Below the pieces are notes generated by a model, which worked only from the letters and a program-made list of their open reading frames with translations, searched no databases and was not told the DNA's origin. The position numbers were made by a program, and so were the translations under genes. Shown here piece by piece: positions 1-8,353 of a stretch of 64,000 nucleotides of DNA; position 1 is the first letter of the stretch; each line of letters starts with the position of its first letter. Origin of the DNA: Candidatus Obscuribacterales bacterium (GTDB lineage Bacteria > Cyanobacteriota > Vampirovibrionia > Obscuribacterales > Obscuribacteraceae); contig JAIEOQ010000003.1 in assembly GCA_019750335.1 (NCBI GenBank), forward strand, positions 496,001 through 560,000, in the 5' to 3' direction.

Positions 1-12
1 GGAGTTGCATGA

Positions 13-741
13 ATGCCCGACAATCACTACGTCAATTCCAAACTTGCGGAAATCTATGATCTAGATAGCGGATGGTCTATTGATCGCGATTTTTATTTAT
101 CACTTGCTGGACCACAACTTCAATCAATTCTGGATCTTGGCTGTGGAACCGGACTCCTTTGCAACGCTTATGCGGCTAAGAATCATCTAGTTACCGGTGT
201 TGACCCATCGCCTGCCATGCTGGAAATTGGACGCCGAAAACCTCACGGGAATCAAATTGAGTGGGTTCAATCATCTGCGCAGACCTATCATTCAGATAAG
301 CTTTTCGACCTGATCATAATGACCGGACACGCATTTCAAGTGCTACTTGAAGATGTCGATGTTCTGAAAACCTTTTCAACAATGCAGAAGCATTTAAAAC
401 AAGGCGGCTTCGCCGCTTTTGAGTCCCGCAACCCATTAATTGATTGGGAAAGAGAATGGAACTACGATATGGTGCTTAAGCTACCGGCAAGCACTGTCCA
501 CGAATCAAGGCGGTTCCTGACCATGGAAGATGACCGGATGACCTTCGAACTTCGCTATCAGTTTCCCGACGAGACATTGGTTTCGACAAGCGAGCTTCGG
601 TTTTTGTCCCGAAAAGATATTGAAGAGCACTTAACTGCATCCGGCTTATGCATTGATAAAGTCCTGGGAGACTGGGATGGTACGCTGTTTGATGAAAGAT
701 CATCGCCAGAAATGATCTTCATTGTACGTGCTTCAAAGTAA
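13..741 (+). CDS. class I SAM-dependent methyltransferase
   Basis: This is a 242-residue soluble protein with a Rossmann-type methyltransferase core. The glycine-rich SAM-binding motif I (LDLGCGTG) is near residue 40, an acidic motif II follows (VTGVDPSPAMLE), and motif IV-like FDLIIMTGHAFQ is near residue 98. It should move a methyl group from S-adenosylmethionine to a small molecule, but the substrate cannot be read from the sequence. A GGAG ribosome site at bases 1-4 lies 8 nt before this ATG; a second, out-of-frame ATG at base 9 can be ignored. The gene converges on the Sel1 gene with only 12 bp between them. No signal peptide or membrane segment is visible. Confidence 0.9.
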   Translation: MPDNHYVNSKLAEIYDLDSGWSIDRDFYLSLAGPQLQSILDLGCGTGLLCNAYAAKNHLVTGVDPSPAMLEIGRRKPHGNQIEWVQSSAQTYHSDKLFDLIIMTGHAFQVLLEDVDVLKTFSTMQKHLKQGGFAAFESRNPLIDWEREWNYDMVLKLPASTVHESRRFLTMEDDRMTFELRYQFPDETLVSTSELRFLSRKDIEEHLTASGLCIDKVLGDWDGTLFDERSSPEMIFIVRASK

Positions 742-753
742 TGGACCGAACAC

Positions 754-1545
754 TTACATGCTCGGCATGACATTGGCCGGTCCTTGGGAGTCATGACGAT
801 CATCGGCAAACTTTTTTAGCAGTTTCAAATGATCTATAGCTATTTCGTTTCCTTGCTTTGCAGCTAATATCCACCAACGCTCCGCTTCTTTGTGATCAAG
901 GGACACGCCCTCGCCAGCGTAATACAACTCTCCCAAGCTGATTTGCGCATCAACATGACCTTGCTTAGCTGCTTTTTGCCACCATTGTGCAGCATTGCCA
1001 AAACTCTGCGGCACACCAATGCCGCTATAAAGCATCTGCCCAAGATGGAATTGAGCATCGACATCTCCGCTTTGGGCTGCAGTCTCAAGCCAATGCAAAG
1101 CTTGTTTTAAATCCTTTTGGACACCTTTACCTTCAGAATACAAAAGCCCTAATTTGGCTTGGGCGGGAGCATGGTCTTGCATGGCCGCCTTGTAGTACCA
1201 TTCTGCTGCCAATTTACAATCCTGTGGGATAGCCAGTCCTTCATAATGCATATCGGCAAGATTGTGCTGAGCCGGAGCATAGTTTTGCTTTGCTGCAGCT
1301 TCAAACCACTTGTACCCCAACTTATGATCGGTAAACATGCCGCTGCATTCGTTATAAATCTTTCCGAGAAGATTCTGCGAATGAGCGTCTCCTTGCTCAG
1401 CTTTTGGCAAGAGACAATTTACTGCACTTTCAAAATCCTCACATTCAAGTGATTCAGCACAGCTATCTAAATGGCTTTTATCATCCATATGCGCCGTATA
1501 AAAATCGTCAAATAGATGTTTTACCGACTCAAAAAACTTGTTCAC
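754..1545 (-). CDS. Sel1-like repeat (SLR/TPR) protein
   Basis: The protein carries about five tandem Sel1-like repeats of roughly 36 residues from residue 60 to the C terminus, each with the pattern A-x-x-x-LG-x-x-Y-x-x-G-x-G-V-x-x-D followed by W/Y-x-x-AA. Such solenoids are protein-interaction scaffolds. There is no signal peptide, so it is probably cytosolic. The frame is open to a GTG at 1584, but an AAAGG box lies 8 nt before the GTG at 1545, which I prefer; an ATG at 1488 is a third option without a ribosome site. It diverges from the TPR gene that follows. The partner is unknown. Confidence 0.85.
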   Translation of the reverse strand: MNKFFESVKHLFDDFYTAHMDDKSHLDSCAESLECEDFESAVNCLLPKAEQGDAHSQNLLGKIYNECSGMFTDHKLGYKWFEAAAKQNYAPAQHNLADMHYEGLAIPQDCKLAAEWYYKAAMQDHAPAQAKLGLLYSEGKGVQKDLKQALHWLETAAQSGDVDAQFHLGQMLYSGIGVPQSFGNAAQWWQKAAKQGHVDAQISLGELYYAGEGVSLDHKEAERWWILAAKQGNEIAIDHLKLLKKFADDRHDSQGPANVMPSM

Positions 1546-1675
1546 CAATACTACCTTTTGTTGACTTGACAAATCATACAACACCGAAGCGATCCGGGAG
1601 ATGATTAAAGACGTTGAACCTGATCAAGTATACTGTGCTTGGATTCGTTCTTTTTCAGGCTGGAGAGATTATTTG

Positions 1676-2842
1676 ATGTTGATCGCCCGAATAACAATGC
1701 TCGTTTCTTTAATCACAATGTTATCGACACCACAAGCAATCTCCACACCGCTGCAAGATGCGCATACTTATCTACTTTTTGGCGATGGTGCACTGAGAAA
1801 CGGACGCTTAAGTAAAGCCGTTGATAGTTACAGTAAAGCAATCAAACTTGATCCAAAAAATGCCAGCGCTTATTTAGGCCGCAGCGATGCTTATTACCGC
1901 CTTGGCGATAACAAAAAAACAGTAGCTGATTGCACTCAAGCAATTAAGTTTGATTCGAGCAATCCGGCAACATATAAAATTCGTGGATTTGCTTATTTGA
2001 AATTGGGGCAACTTGATAAAGCTCTGAGCGATTGCAATAAAGCTTTGGCTCTTGAATACGAATCGCCTTGGATGCTTTATTTATTGCGTGCCAATATTTA
2101 TTCTGAAAAACAGCAATATCAAAAAGCGCTTGAAGATTGCAATAAAGCTCTTGAGTTGCAACCGAAAAATCCGGGCGTATTTATTACCCGGGCAAATACA
2201 TACAATCGTTTGAAATTAGGCAAAAAAGCAATTGAAGATTGCAGCAAAGCGATAAAATTCGATCCGAAAAATGCCCAAGCTTATCGTATTCGCAGCTTCA
2301 CGTATCTCACGCTTCATGAGTATGACAAAGCTCTGCAGGACTGCAATAAAGCGCTCAGTTTAAGCACTGAGAATTCCTGGATTACTCTTCTTACGCGGGG
2401 CAATATTTATACTGCTCAAAAAGAGTATCAAAAGGCATTTGCGGATTTCAACAAAGTCGTTTCACTTAAACCGGCAATTGCTGATGTTTATCAAAAACGC
2501 GGCGAATCATTACTGGCGCTCGGACAAAAAGAAAAAGCCGTCGCTGATTTCACTAAAGCAATTAGTTTAGATTCTAAGGACTACAAAAATTACGAGTTAC
2601 GCGGCAATGCTTATCGCGAGCTTGAAGACAAAAACAAGGCGCTTGCCGACTACAGCACAATGATTAACCTCAATCCAAAATATGCCCTTGGCTTGTTGCT
2701 GCTGGGCGATACATATCATGATTTAGGCGATGATACAAAAGCGCTGGAAAGTTATGACAGAGTCAAAAGCTTAGGTCAAATCTCTTCAAGCACAGAAGAG
2801 TTTGCAAAAAAACGTTGGCAAAAGAGCAGTAAAGCCGAATGA
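1676..2842 (+). CDS. exported TPR-repeat protein
   Basis: A 388-residue protein with a hydrophobic N-terminal signal segment (MLIARITMLVSLITML) and about ten TPR units covering the rest, recognisable by repeated A-x-x-DC-x-KA-I/L-x-L/F. The frame is open to an ATG at 1601, but that codon directly abuts its GGGAG. The ATG at 1676 has GGAGAG with good spacing and places the signal peptide at the true N terminus, so I choose it. The stop codon overlaps the ATG of the following hydrolase (ATGA), so the two genes are translationally coupled. Likely a periplasmic or envelope scaffold; the partner is unknown. Confidence 0.88.
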   Translation: MLIARITMLVSLITMLSTPQAISTPLQDAHTYLLFGDGALRNGRLSKAVDSYSKAIKLDPKNASAYLGRSDAYYRLGDNKKTVADCTQAIKFDSSNPATYKIRGFAYLKLGQLDKALSDCNKALALEYESPWMLYLLRANIYSEKQQYQKALEDCNKALELQPKNPGVFITRANTYNRLKLGKKAIEDCSKAIKFDPKNAQAYRIRSFTYLTLHEYDKALQDCNKALSLSTENSWITLLTRGNIYTAQKEYQKAFADFNKVVSLKPAIADVYQKRGESLLALGQKEKAVADFTKAISLDSKDYKNYELRGNAYRELEDKNKALADYSTMINLNPKYALGLLLLGDTYHDLGDDTKALESYDRVKSLGQISSSTEEFAKKRWQKSSKAE

Positions 2843-4545
2843 TTACCATTATGAACCGACTAATCGCTTCTTTCCTTTGTCCACTTTTATTTGCCATCAG
2901 CCCACTCTACGCTGTTGCAGCTGAACAAAACGACTTCATCGCCGAAGCGGATAAAGCCTTCTGGAAAAAAGATTTTGTCAAAGCAAAAACTCAACTTTTA
3001 CAAGTTACGACTGCACCTAAAACAATCACCAAAGCTCGATTCCTGGTTAATTTAGCCATTTGCGACGCTGAACTTGATCGCTGGGAGAAAGCACGCAAAG
3101 AAGCAATTGAGGGAATTGCTTTAGCCGCTCCAAACAGTATGGATCAAGCCGACGGCTTGCTTGTACTTGCCCGCTGCATGATTGTAGACAAAGACATGAA
3201 AAAAGCTCATGAAACATACAAAAGAGCTTTAGCTATCGCTTTGAAAGACTTAGGCCCCTGGAACTCCGGACTGGCTGTATTTTATGAAGGCTTAGCTGCT
3301 AGCGAACTGTATAACAAAAATCTACCTGAAGCAGAAGCGTTATATAAAAAAGTAGCTCAGCTCGATTATTTGAAATACGGTGAAGAAGTGCCATATATGG
3401 CATGGAGCTTGCTTACTATAAGCGAACTGATGGACCGAACCGGCCGACCGGATCTTTCTGAAATACTTTTTTGTAAAGCCATATGGAATTTTCGCCGTCA
3501 AAACGAAGAACGAATCATGGCTGAAATCAAGCCGGAAGAGAGTAAGAAAGAAGCTGTATTGCAAGAGCTTAGACAGCAGCTTTACGGCAGTAAAGGCTAC
3601 GAAGATCGTTATTTAGGCATGGACTATATCAAAGAGGATATTCCACCGGCAGTTCTTGCCCATCCTATTTTGCGCAAACGTGACATTACTAGCTGGTTTA
3701 TGCAAAGAGTCGGCAGAGAAGTGGCCCCTGGTATGGCTTTCTTTGATCCAAATAAAAAATTGAAAGCACTGATTCTAACCATCCACGGTTTAGGCTTGCA
3801 TAACGGTGCTTATGAACCATTCGCTCGTCGTGTACAGAGTGAAGGGTTCGGCATAGTCTCTTTTGACGTGCGCGGATTTGGTTCTTACCGCAATGACGAA
3901 ATTTATCAAGAAGTGAATTTCAAAGCAATTATTTCTGACCTCAGAAAATTGTTGACGATGATTCGCCGCGATTATCCTGGTCTGCCGATTTATGTTCTTG
4001 GTGAATCAATGGGTGGCGCCATTGCCTTGCGTTTAGCCGCTCTTTATCCGCAATTGATGGATGGTGTAATCAGCTCCGTACCTTCCGGCACTCGCTTTCA
4101 AGCTAAATCAACAGCTGTAAGCGTCGCGCTCAAATACATCAAAAACAGTCATAAACAGTTTGATATCGGCGAACGTGTAGTTGGCCAAGCGACTAACAAT
4201 CCTACGCTGAAAATTGCTTGGGAAGAGGATCCAAAAGCACGAATGAAATTGTCGGCTGCTGAACTAATTGAGTTCCAGAAATTCATGAACGACAATTTGA
4301 AATATGCAGAGCGAATAAAACAAACACCGGTAATTATTTTTCAAGGCTTTAGTGATCAGTTAGTAAAACCGTTAGGTACTTTAGCTCTTTATCAAGCAAT
4401 ATCTGCTCGAGACAAAGATTTGATTTTTGTCGGACATGCCGAACATTTGATCTTTGAAGAAGGACAGTTTGATACTGACGTTGTAGACGGACTTGTCTCT
4501 TGGATTAACAAGCATATTTTGCAAACAACAAAAGCTGCTAAATAA
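2839..4545 (+). CDS. exported TPR / alpha-beta hydrolase (serine aminopeptidase S33, monoacylglycerol-lipase-like)
   Basis: The N terminus is a signal peptide ending near AVAAEQ. Residues about 30-250 are TPR-like helical repeats, and residues about 305-560 are an alpha/beta hydrolase. The oxyanion region reads HGLGLHNGAY, the nucleophile elbow is GESMGG (Ser near 389), and a candidate acid (Asp near 505, in GFSDQLV) and His (near 536, in GHAEHLIF) complete the triad. The family includes lysophospholipases, monoacylglycerol lipases and peptidases, so the substrate is open, though a lipid or peptidoglycan-linked target fits an exported enzyme. It is coupled by a 4-nt overlap to the TPR gene upstream and ends at a strong hairpin shared with the next, convergent gene. 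Confidence 0.88.
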   Translation: MITIMNRLIASFLCPLLFAISPLYAVAAEQNDFIAEADKAFWKKDFVKAKTQLLQVTTAPKTITKARFLVNLAICDAELDRWEKARKEAIEGIALAAPNSMDQADGLLVLARCMIVDKDMKKAHETYKRALAIALKDLGPWNSGLAVFYEGLAASELYNKNLPEAEALYKKVAQLDYLKYGEEVPYMAWSLLTISELMDRTGRPDLSEILFCKAIWNFRRQNEERIMAEIKPEESKKEAVLQELRQQLYGSKGYEDRYLGMDYIKEDIPPAVLAHPILRKRDITSWFMQRVGREVAPGMAFFDPNKKLKALILTIHGLGLHNGAYEPFARRVQSEGFGIVSFDVRGFGSYRNDEIYQEVNFKAIISDLRKLLTMIRRDYPGLPIYVLGESMGGAIALRLAALYPQLMDGVISSVPSGTRFQAKSTAVSVALKYIKNSHKQFDIGERVVGQATNNPTLKIAWEEDPKARMKLSAAELIEFQKFMNDNLKYAERIKQTPVIIFQGFSDQLVKPLGTLALYQAISARDKDLIFVGHAEHLIFEEGQFDTDVVDGLVSWINKHILQTTKAAK

Positions 4546-4560
4546 AATTTCGCTTATAAA

Positions 4561-4587
4561 AAGGGTCCCGGCAATGCCGAGACCCTT
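4561..4587. terminator. bidirectional intrinsic terminator
   Basis: A 7-bp stem AAGGGTC/GACCCTT continues past one mismatch into CGGC/GCCG with a 3-nt loop. It lies between two convergent genes (stops at 4545 and 4609) and has A-rich and T-rich flanks, so it could end transcription from both sides. Confidence 0.75.
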
Positions 4588-4608
4588 AACTACTGTTTCT
4601 TTGAAGGC

Positions 4609-5274
4609 TTATCTGCCGATTAAAGAACGAATTCCGTTAATGGCATTGGAACCGGTTGATCCCCAGCTGCTGTAACCGCCGCCGTAAGGGGTGCCATAGC
4701 TATAAGTTGTCGGACCGGAACTCCAGCTGTAGCTAGAACCACCAGGCATTACTACCGGTGTGGTTGAGCCGCCAGAACCCCAGCTGTAACCACCGCCGTA
4801 GTTACCACCATAATTGCCACCGTAACTCCCGCCTGGATTGTAATAAGGCGGATTAGGTGAAACAACGCCGTTCGGATTTACGTAAGGGGGGTTAGCAGAA
4901 ACGAATCCGCCATTACCTGTCGGACGCATATTCGGATTGTAATAAGGATTGTTGTTGTAGCCACCGTTACCGTAGCCATAACCATACTGATTGCCATAAC
5001 CACCGTTGCCGTAGCCTGGTGCGTAGCAATTACCACCAGTTCTCGGAACTGGGGTGCATGTGCCGGGTCCGCCGATGATTGGGGGAGTAACGGTACCAGG
5101 TCCACCGACATAGCAAGGACCGCCGGTCATTGGCGGAGCAATTGCAGTCGGTCCCGATCCGACAATACTAAGTCCACCACTGCTTGGTGTCGAGCCAGAA
5201 GAGTTCTGTGCCAACGCCGGTAGCTGACTGCTGATTAGCATCAACAAAGTAAATGCGGTTGTCGTTCTAACCAT
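4609..5274 (-). CDS. secreted Gly/Pro/Tyr/Asn-rich low-complexity protein
   Basis: A 221-residue protein with a clear signal peptide (TTAFTLLMLISSQLPALAQ). Nearly everything after it is low-complexity: GG-P/GT motifs with four cysteines at residues about 53-85, GYGNGGYGNQYG-type stretches at 90-105, repeated NPPY(Y/V)NP, then GGNYGG and SWGSG runs. No catalytic domain is visible. Proteins of this kind are often surface or matrix components, but that is only an analogy here. The start has AGGAGA about 7 nt upstream. It is monocistronic and ends at the 4561-4587 terminator. Two other exported Gly-rich proteins lie in this window. Confidence 0.8.
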   Translation of the reverse strand: MVRTTTAFTLLMLISSQLPALAQNSSGSTPSSGGLSIVGSGPTAIAPPMTGGPCYVGGPGTVTPPIIGGPGTCTPVPRTGGNCYAPGYGNGGYGNQYGYGYGNGGYNNNPYYNPNMRPTGNGGFVSANPPYVNPNGVVSPNPPYYNPGGSYGGNYGGNYGGGYSWGSGGSTTPVVMPGGSSYSWSSGPTTYSYGTPYGGGYSSWGSTGSNAINGIRSLIGR

Positions 5275-5493
5275 TTTATTTTCTCCTGGGCAAGACGTTG
5301 TCAGTGTATCCGATTTATGCGACTTTAGCCGTAGTATTCGTTCTAATGTTACGCATTTGTCGCCTGTCGCGACATATTCAAGACTGACATGGAGAAAAGA
5401 AATAGGAAGTTAAGGGGTAGATTGGAACAATTACGTCATTTCTCTGTCACTTAAATCGCGTGCGAAAACCCCAACATCAAGGACAGAGCAATC

Positions 5494-5760
5494 ATGGATA
5501 TTTTAAGTCTACTTCTCTTTTTACTCGTAGCCTCAGCTTGCGCCTACATTGGCGAGCGTTTGGTACCCGGCGTAGTGCCTGGCGGTTTCTTGACCCTAGC
5601 GATCGTCGGTGTTATTGGCGCCTGGATTGGCGGTAACCTCATGGGACACATTGGTCCGGATTTAGCCGGTATCTCTCTGGTTCCCTGTATTATCGGTTCT
5701 GCTTTGCTGGTATTTCTGATGTCACTTATATTTCGCGGCTTCAACAGTAGCAGGGCCTAA
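5494..5760 (+). CDS. GlsB/YeaQ/YmgE-family small membrane protein
   Basis: An 88-residue, almost wholly hydrophobic protein with three predicted membrane segments and Gly-rich motifs (PGVVPGG; GVIGAWIGG) typical of the transglycosylase-associated / GlsB stress-response family. Members are small inner-membrane proteins linked to general stress, with no proven enzyme activity. It is followed after 3 nt by a lipoprotein gene, so the two probably form an operon. The preceding 219-bp intergenic stretch (5275-5493) must hold the promoters of this gene and of the divergent Gly-rich gene. Confidence 0.88.
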   Translation: MDILSLLLFLLVASACAYIGERLVPGVVPGGFLTLAIVGVIGAWIGGNLMGHIGPDLAGISLVPCIIGSALLVFLMSLIFRGFNSSRA

Positions 5761-5763
5761 ATC

Positions 5764-6186
5764 ATGAAAAACGCCAGGAACAAAGGCTTACTTTTCATTG
5801 GCGCCTGCCTGCTGCTTTCAGCTTGCGGGCCCAATACAAATACATCATCAACGGACATTGAAGAACCGGATTTATACAGCAGCGAACTTAAAAGACCAGC
5901 CAAGATTTTTGAGTTCGAGGCACCGAAAGATAAAGTAAGCCTCGTCTATGACGAAGATAATGATAGTGCCGATTTAACCATAGTCGAAGGACGTCGTTAT
6001 GATCGCTTTCGCGAAGATAATTTGCCACGCAGGACTCATGTCCGTTTACCTGGCATTAGAGTTGATAGCGACGAAGCTGACGGTTCAGTGCATATCAAAG
6101 CTCCTTTCGTCCGCATAAACAAATATAGCGGCGAAGAAAGAACTAGAATCAAAGCACCGTTCGTCAATATAGACGCCGACGACTAA
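5764..6186 (+). CDS. lipoprotein with repeated IKAPFV motif
   Basis: A 140-residue protein with a type II (lipoprotein) signal: hydrophobic LLFIGACLL and lipobox LSAC with the acylated Cys at residue 21. The mature part is charged and acidic and ends with two copies of a short motif (IKAPFVRI and IKAPFVNI, about 18 residues apart), suggesting a small beta repeat. I do not recognise a named family. It lies 3 nt behind the GlsB-like gene, so it is probably co-expressed and placed on the envelope. Function is unknown. Confidence 0.8.
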   Translation: MKNARNKGLLFIGACLLLSACGPNTNTSSTDIEEPDLYSSELKRPAKIFEFEAPKDKVSLVYDEDNDSADLTIVEGRRYDRFREDNLPRRTHVRLPGIRVDSDEADGSVHIKAPFVRINKYSGEERTRIKAPFVNIDADD

Positions 6187-6207
6187 AGCAAAAACGAGCT
6201 CTAGCAA

Positions 6208-6239
6208 CGAACTTGGACTAATCTATTAGTTCAAGTTCG
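6208..6239. terminator. bidirectional terminator overlapping the trhO stop codon
   Basis: An 8-bp stem CGAACTTG/CAAGTTCG continues past a G/T mismatch into ACTAA/TTAGT with a 4-nt loop. The trhO stop codon (6218-6220) lies inside it, so the hairpin serves two convergent genes and includes the last codons of trhO. Confidence 0.6.
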
Positions 6240-7021
6240 CCGTTTAAAAGACGTTTGTAATTAGTGGTCGCTTTTAAGGACGGATCCAGCGCAACACGTT
6301 CATCAAACACGAAACATTCGCCATCCCAATGAGCGCCGCCGACTTCTTCAAAATAACGCAGGATGCCGCCCTCAAGTTGATAAACTCGCGGTAAATTCAA
6401 TTCTTGCATGTATAAAGCTGCCTTTTCGCAACGAATGCCACCGGTACAAAAAGAAACAATGGTTTTATCCTGTAACCCGTTTTTTTGGTCTGCCGCGGCA
6501 GCATTGATTGATTCGGGAAACTGGCTGAAGCGCTCTATTCCAAAGTCAACAGCGTTTTTAAAAGTACCGATTTTAACTTCAAAAGAATTACGTGTGTCGA
6601 GAAGAAGAATTTCTCGACCTTCATCATCATGCCCGCGATCAAGCCATTCTTTTAGCGTGTCAGCCTTAACCGACGGCGCTCGTCCGGACTCCGGCTGAAT
6701 GGTCGGATGTCGCATAGTAATAATCTCTTTGGCTTGGCGAACAATCATTCGTTTAAAAGGCTTATTCGTCGAAAAGCTTTCTTTTATTTCCATGTCGGCA
6801 AAACGCCCGCCAAACAGCTCGTCTTCACGCAAATAATTCAAGAAGGCATCAATTGCTTCCTGGCTTCCTGCCAAAAATAGGTTGATCCCTTCTTCAGCCA
6901 GAACAACGGTGCCTTTAAGCCCAAGGGCTAGGCAGCGCTCTTTTAAGGGTAACAGCCAAGCTTTCGGCTCGGGAATAGCAATGAATTTGTAAGCAGCGAT
7001 ATTTAGCGTTTGCATATCCAT
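6218..7021 (-). CDS. trhO: tRNA uridine(34) hydroxylase TrhO (rhodanese-related sulfurtransferase, YceA family)
   Basis: A 267-residue member of the YceA/TrhO family, which makes 5-hydroxyuridine at wobble position 34 of tRNA, the first step to cmo5U/mo5U. The N-terminal acylphosphatase-like domain (residues 5-95) has GTVVLAEEGIN. The rhodanese domain (about 115-230) has LLDTRNSFEV and the active-site loop FCTGGIRCEKA with catalytic Cys192. The C-terminal DGECFVFD region is also family-typical. It is cytosolic. The start is ATG at 7021 with no strong ribosome site; an in-frame ATG two codons later is possible. It is convergent with the lipoprotein gene. Confidence 0.92.
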   Translation of the reverse strand: MDMQTLNIAAYKFIAIPEPKAWLLPLKERCLALGLKGTVVLAEEGINLFLAGSQEAIDAFLNYLREDELFGGRFADMEIKESFSTNKPFKRMIVRQAKEIITMRHPTIQPESGRAPSVKADTLKEWLDRGHDDEGREILLLDTRNSFEVKIGTFKNAVDFGIERFSQFPESINAAAADQKNGLQDKTIVSFCTGGIRCEKAALYMQELNLPRVYQLEGGILRYFEEVGGAHWDGECFVFDERVALDPSLKATTNYKRLLNGELELID

Positions 7022-7026
7022 ATAAT

Positions 7027-7053
7027 ATCAACCCTGCCTGAGACAGGGTTGAT
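7027..7053 (-). terminator. terminator of the bicupin gene
   Basis: A perfect 10-bp stem ATCAACCCTG/CAGGGTTGAT with a 7-nt loop lies 20 bp downstream of the bicupin stop and just before trhO. On the minus strand it is followed by an A/T-rich tail. Confidence 0.65.
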
Positions 7054-7072
7054 TAGCATCTGCTAAGACAGA

Positions 7073-8212
7073 TTATTGATTCTTTTTGCCATCGGTTATA
7101 AGCGGATTATTCTGCGGAAAGCTTTCAAATATCTTCTTCGGCACTAAGAAGTTGGTACCAAGCATTTGGCTTGTATTTGAGGCCATCCATTGCGAAAGCG
7201 AGATCTCTTCATAGTTTCCGCTACCGAGCACAACCAACGTAACGCAATCTTCTTTATCCGAAGCATTCTCAATGTAATGCCCGTAACCTTGAGGCACATA
7301 ACCGACATCACCGGGTCCGAAATCTTCCATTTTTGCTCGTCCACCCGAACCAAATACGGTCATATGAGCATGTCCGGAAATATAATATTGCCACTCATCG
7401 GCGTTAGGGTGCCAATGCATTTCACGTAAACCGCCTGGCTTCAGCGTTTGAATTGCACCGGTCATTGTCGTTGAAATTGGAAACTGTTTTTGTGATGCAA
7501 CTTGGAATCGTCCACCGTTGAAGATTTCACCTCTTTGTGCGCCAAGGCTGTATTTATGAGTCAAAGGCGGAGAGATTTCGGTGAAAGGCAAGGCATCAGT
7601 AGGCAAAGGCGCCGGTACCGGTCCTTGAGCTATGTATACTTCTTTGCTTGGAAAGTCTTTGAAAACATTGGCTGATGTTTGAAAGTTTTTCGCTAAAACT
7701 TCTTTCGGTGTATGAGCAAGCCAATCGCTAATACTGAATGTAGCAAAATCAGAGAAGCTACCGTTATCAAACACAAGGATGAAATGGCATTCTTCGTCGC
7801 CCAGTCCTTGGATTGAATGTCCGTGACCGCGCGGGAAATACCAAATATCACCGGGTCCGAAATCTTTTACTTCAACACGCTTTTCCGGATCGATGACCGT
7901 TATCCGGCATTTGCCTTTAATTACATAAGCCCATTCGGCAGCATTAGCGTGCCAGTGTAATTCGCGCAAAGCTCCTGGTTTGAGCCGCATTGAAACACCG
8001 GCAATGTTTTGTGATACCGGAAAGTTTTTTACTGTTGCTTCCTGAGCACTGCCACCATCGAAAAGACGTGGTGTTTGTTCTTCAAGGGGAAAACGAAAAG
8101 AAGGCAGAACAGCAGCATTAAGCGGATTGGCATCACCAGCTGCTAAAGCGTAACTGCAATTAGTCGCCGCAAAAATACCTAAAACAGCTAAGATCGAAAT
8201 TACAAGTTTCAT
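7073..8212 (-). CDS. oxdC: exported bicupin, oxalate decarboxylase family
   Basis: A 379-residue protein with a signal peptide and two cupin domains (about residues 55-165 and 240-350). Both metal sites look intact: H86, H88, E93, H132 in the first and the equivalent HWHPNADEW / GYGHYI set in the second. The family turns oxalate into formate and CO2 using manganese. The first-domain lid that carries the proton-donor Glu in Bacillus OxdC (SENST) reads SDFAT here (residues 154-158), so Asp155 replaces that Glu. The activity could therefore be slower, shifted towards oxidation, or act on another acid. An AAGGAAAG box precedes the ATG. It is monocistronic with a terminator behind it. Confidence 0.87.
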   Translation of the reverse strand: MKLVISILAVLGIFAATNCSYALAAGDANPLNAAVLPSFRFPLEEQTPRLFDGGSAQEATVKNFPVSQNIAGVSMRLKPGALRELHWHANAAEWAYVIKGKCRITVIDPEKRVEVKDFGPGDIWYFPRGHGHSIQGLGDEECHFILVFDNGSFSDFATFSISDWLAHTPKEVLAKNFQTSANVFKDFPSKEVYIAQGPVPAPLPTDALPFTEISPPLTHKYSLGAQRGEIFNGGRFQVASQKQFPISTTMTGAIQTLKPGGLREMHWHPNADEWQYYISGHAHMTVFGSGGRAKMEDFGPGDVGYVPQGYGHYIENASDKEDCVTLVVLGSGNYEEISLSQWMASNTSQMLGTNFLVPKKIFESFPQNNPLITDGKKNQ

Positions 8213-8353
8213 TCTTACTTTCCTTAGTCACAAACAGCCAAAAGAGTATGCGCTTGAGAAAGTATCTGCAAGTGCAAAACACTCATGTCAAGCTCTTTTC
8301 GGCAAAACCTGATATTCTTCTGAAGCCAAACAGCGTTGCAAAGAGAGCTTACG

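Noticed and set aside
5358-5374. Small inverted repeat before the GlsB-like gene
   Set aside because: TGTCGC/GCGACA is only 6 bp and could occur by chance; no promoter hexamers fit around it.
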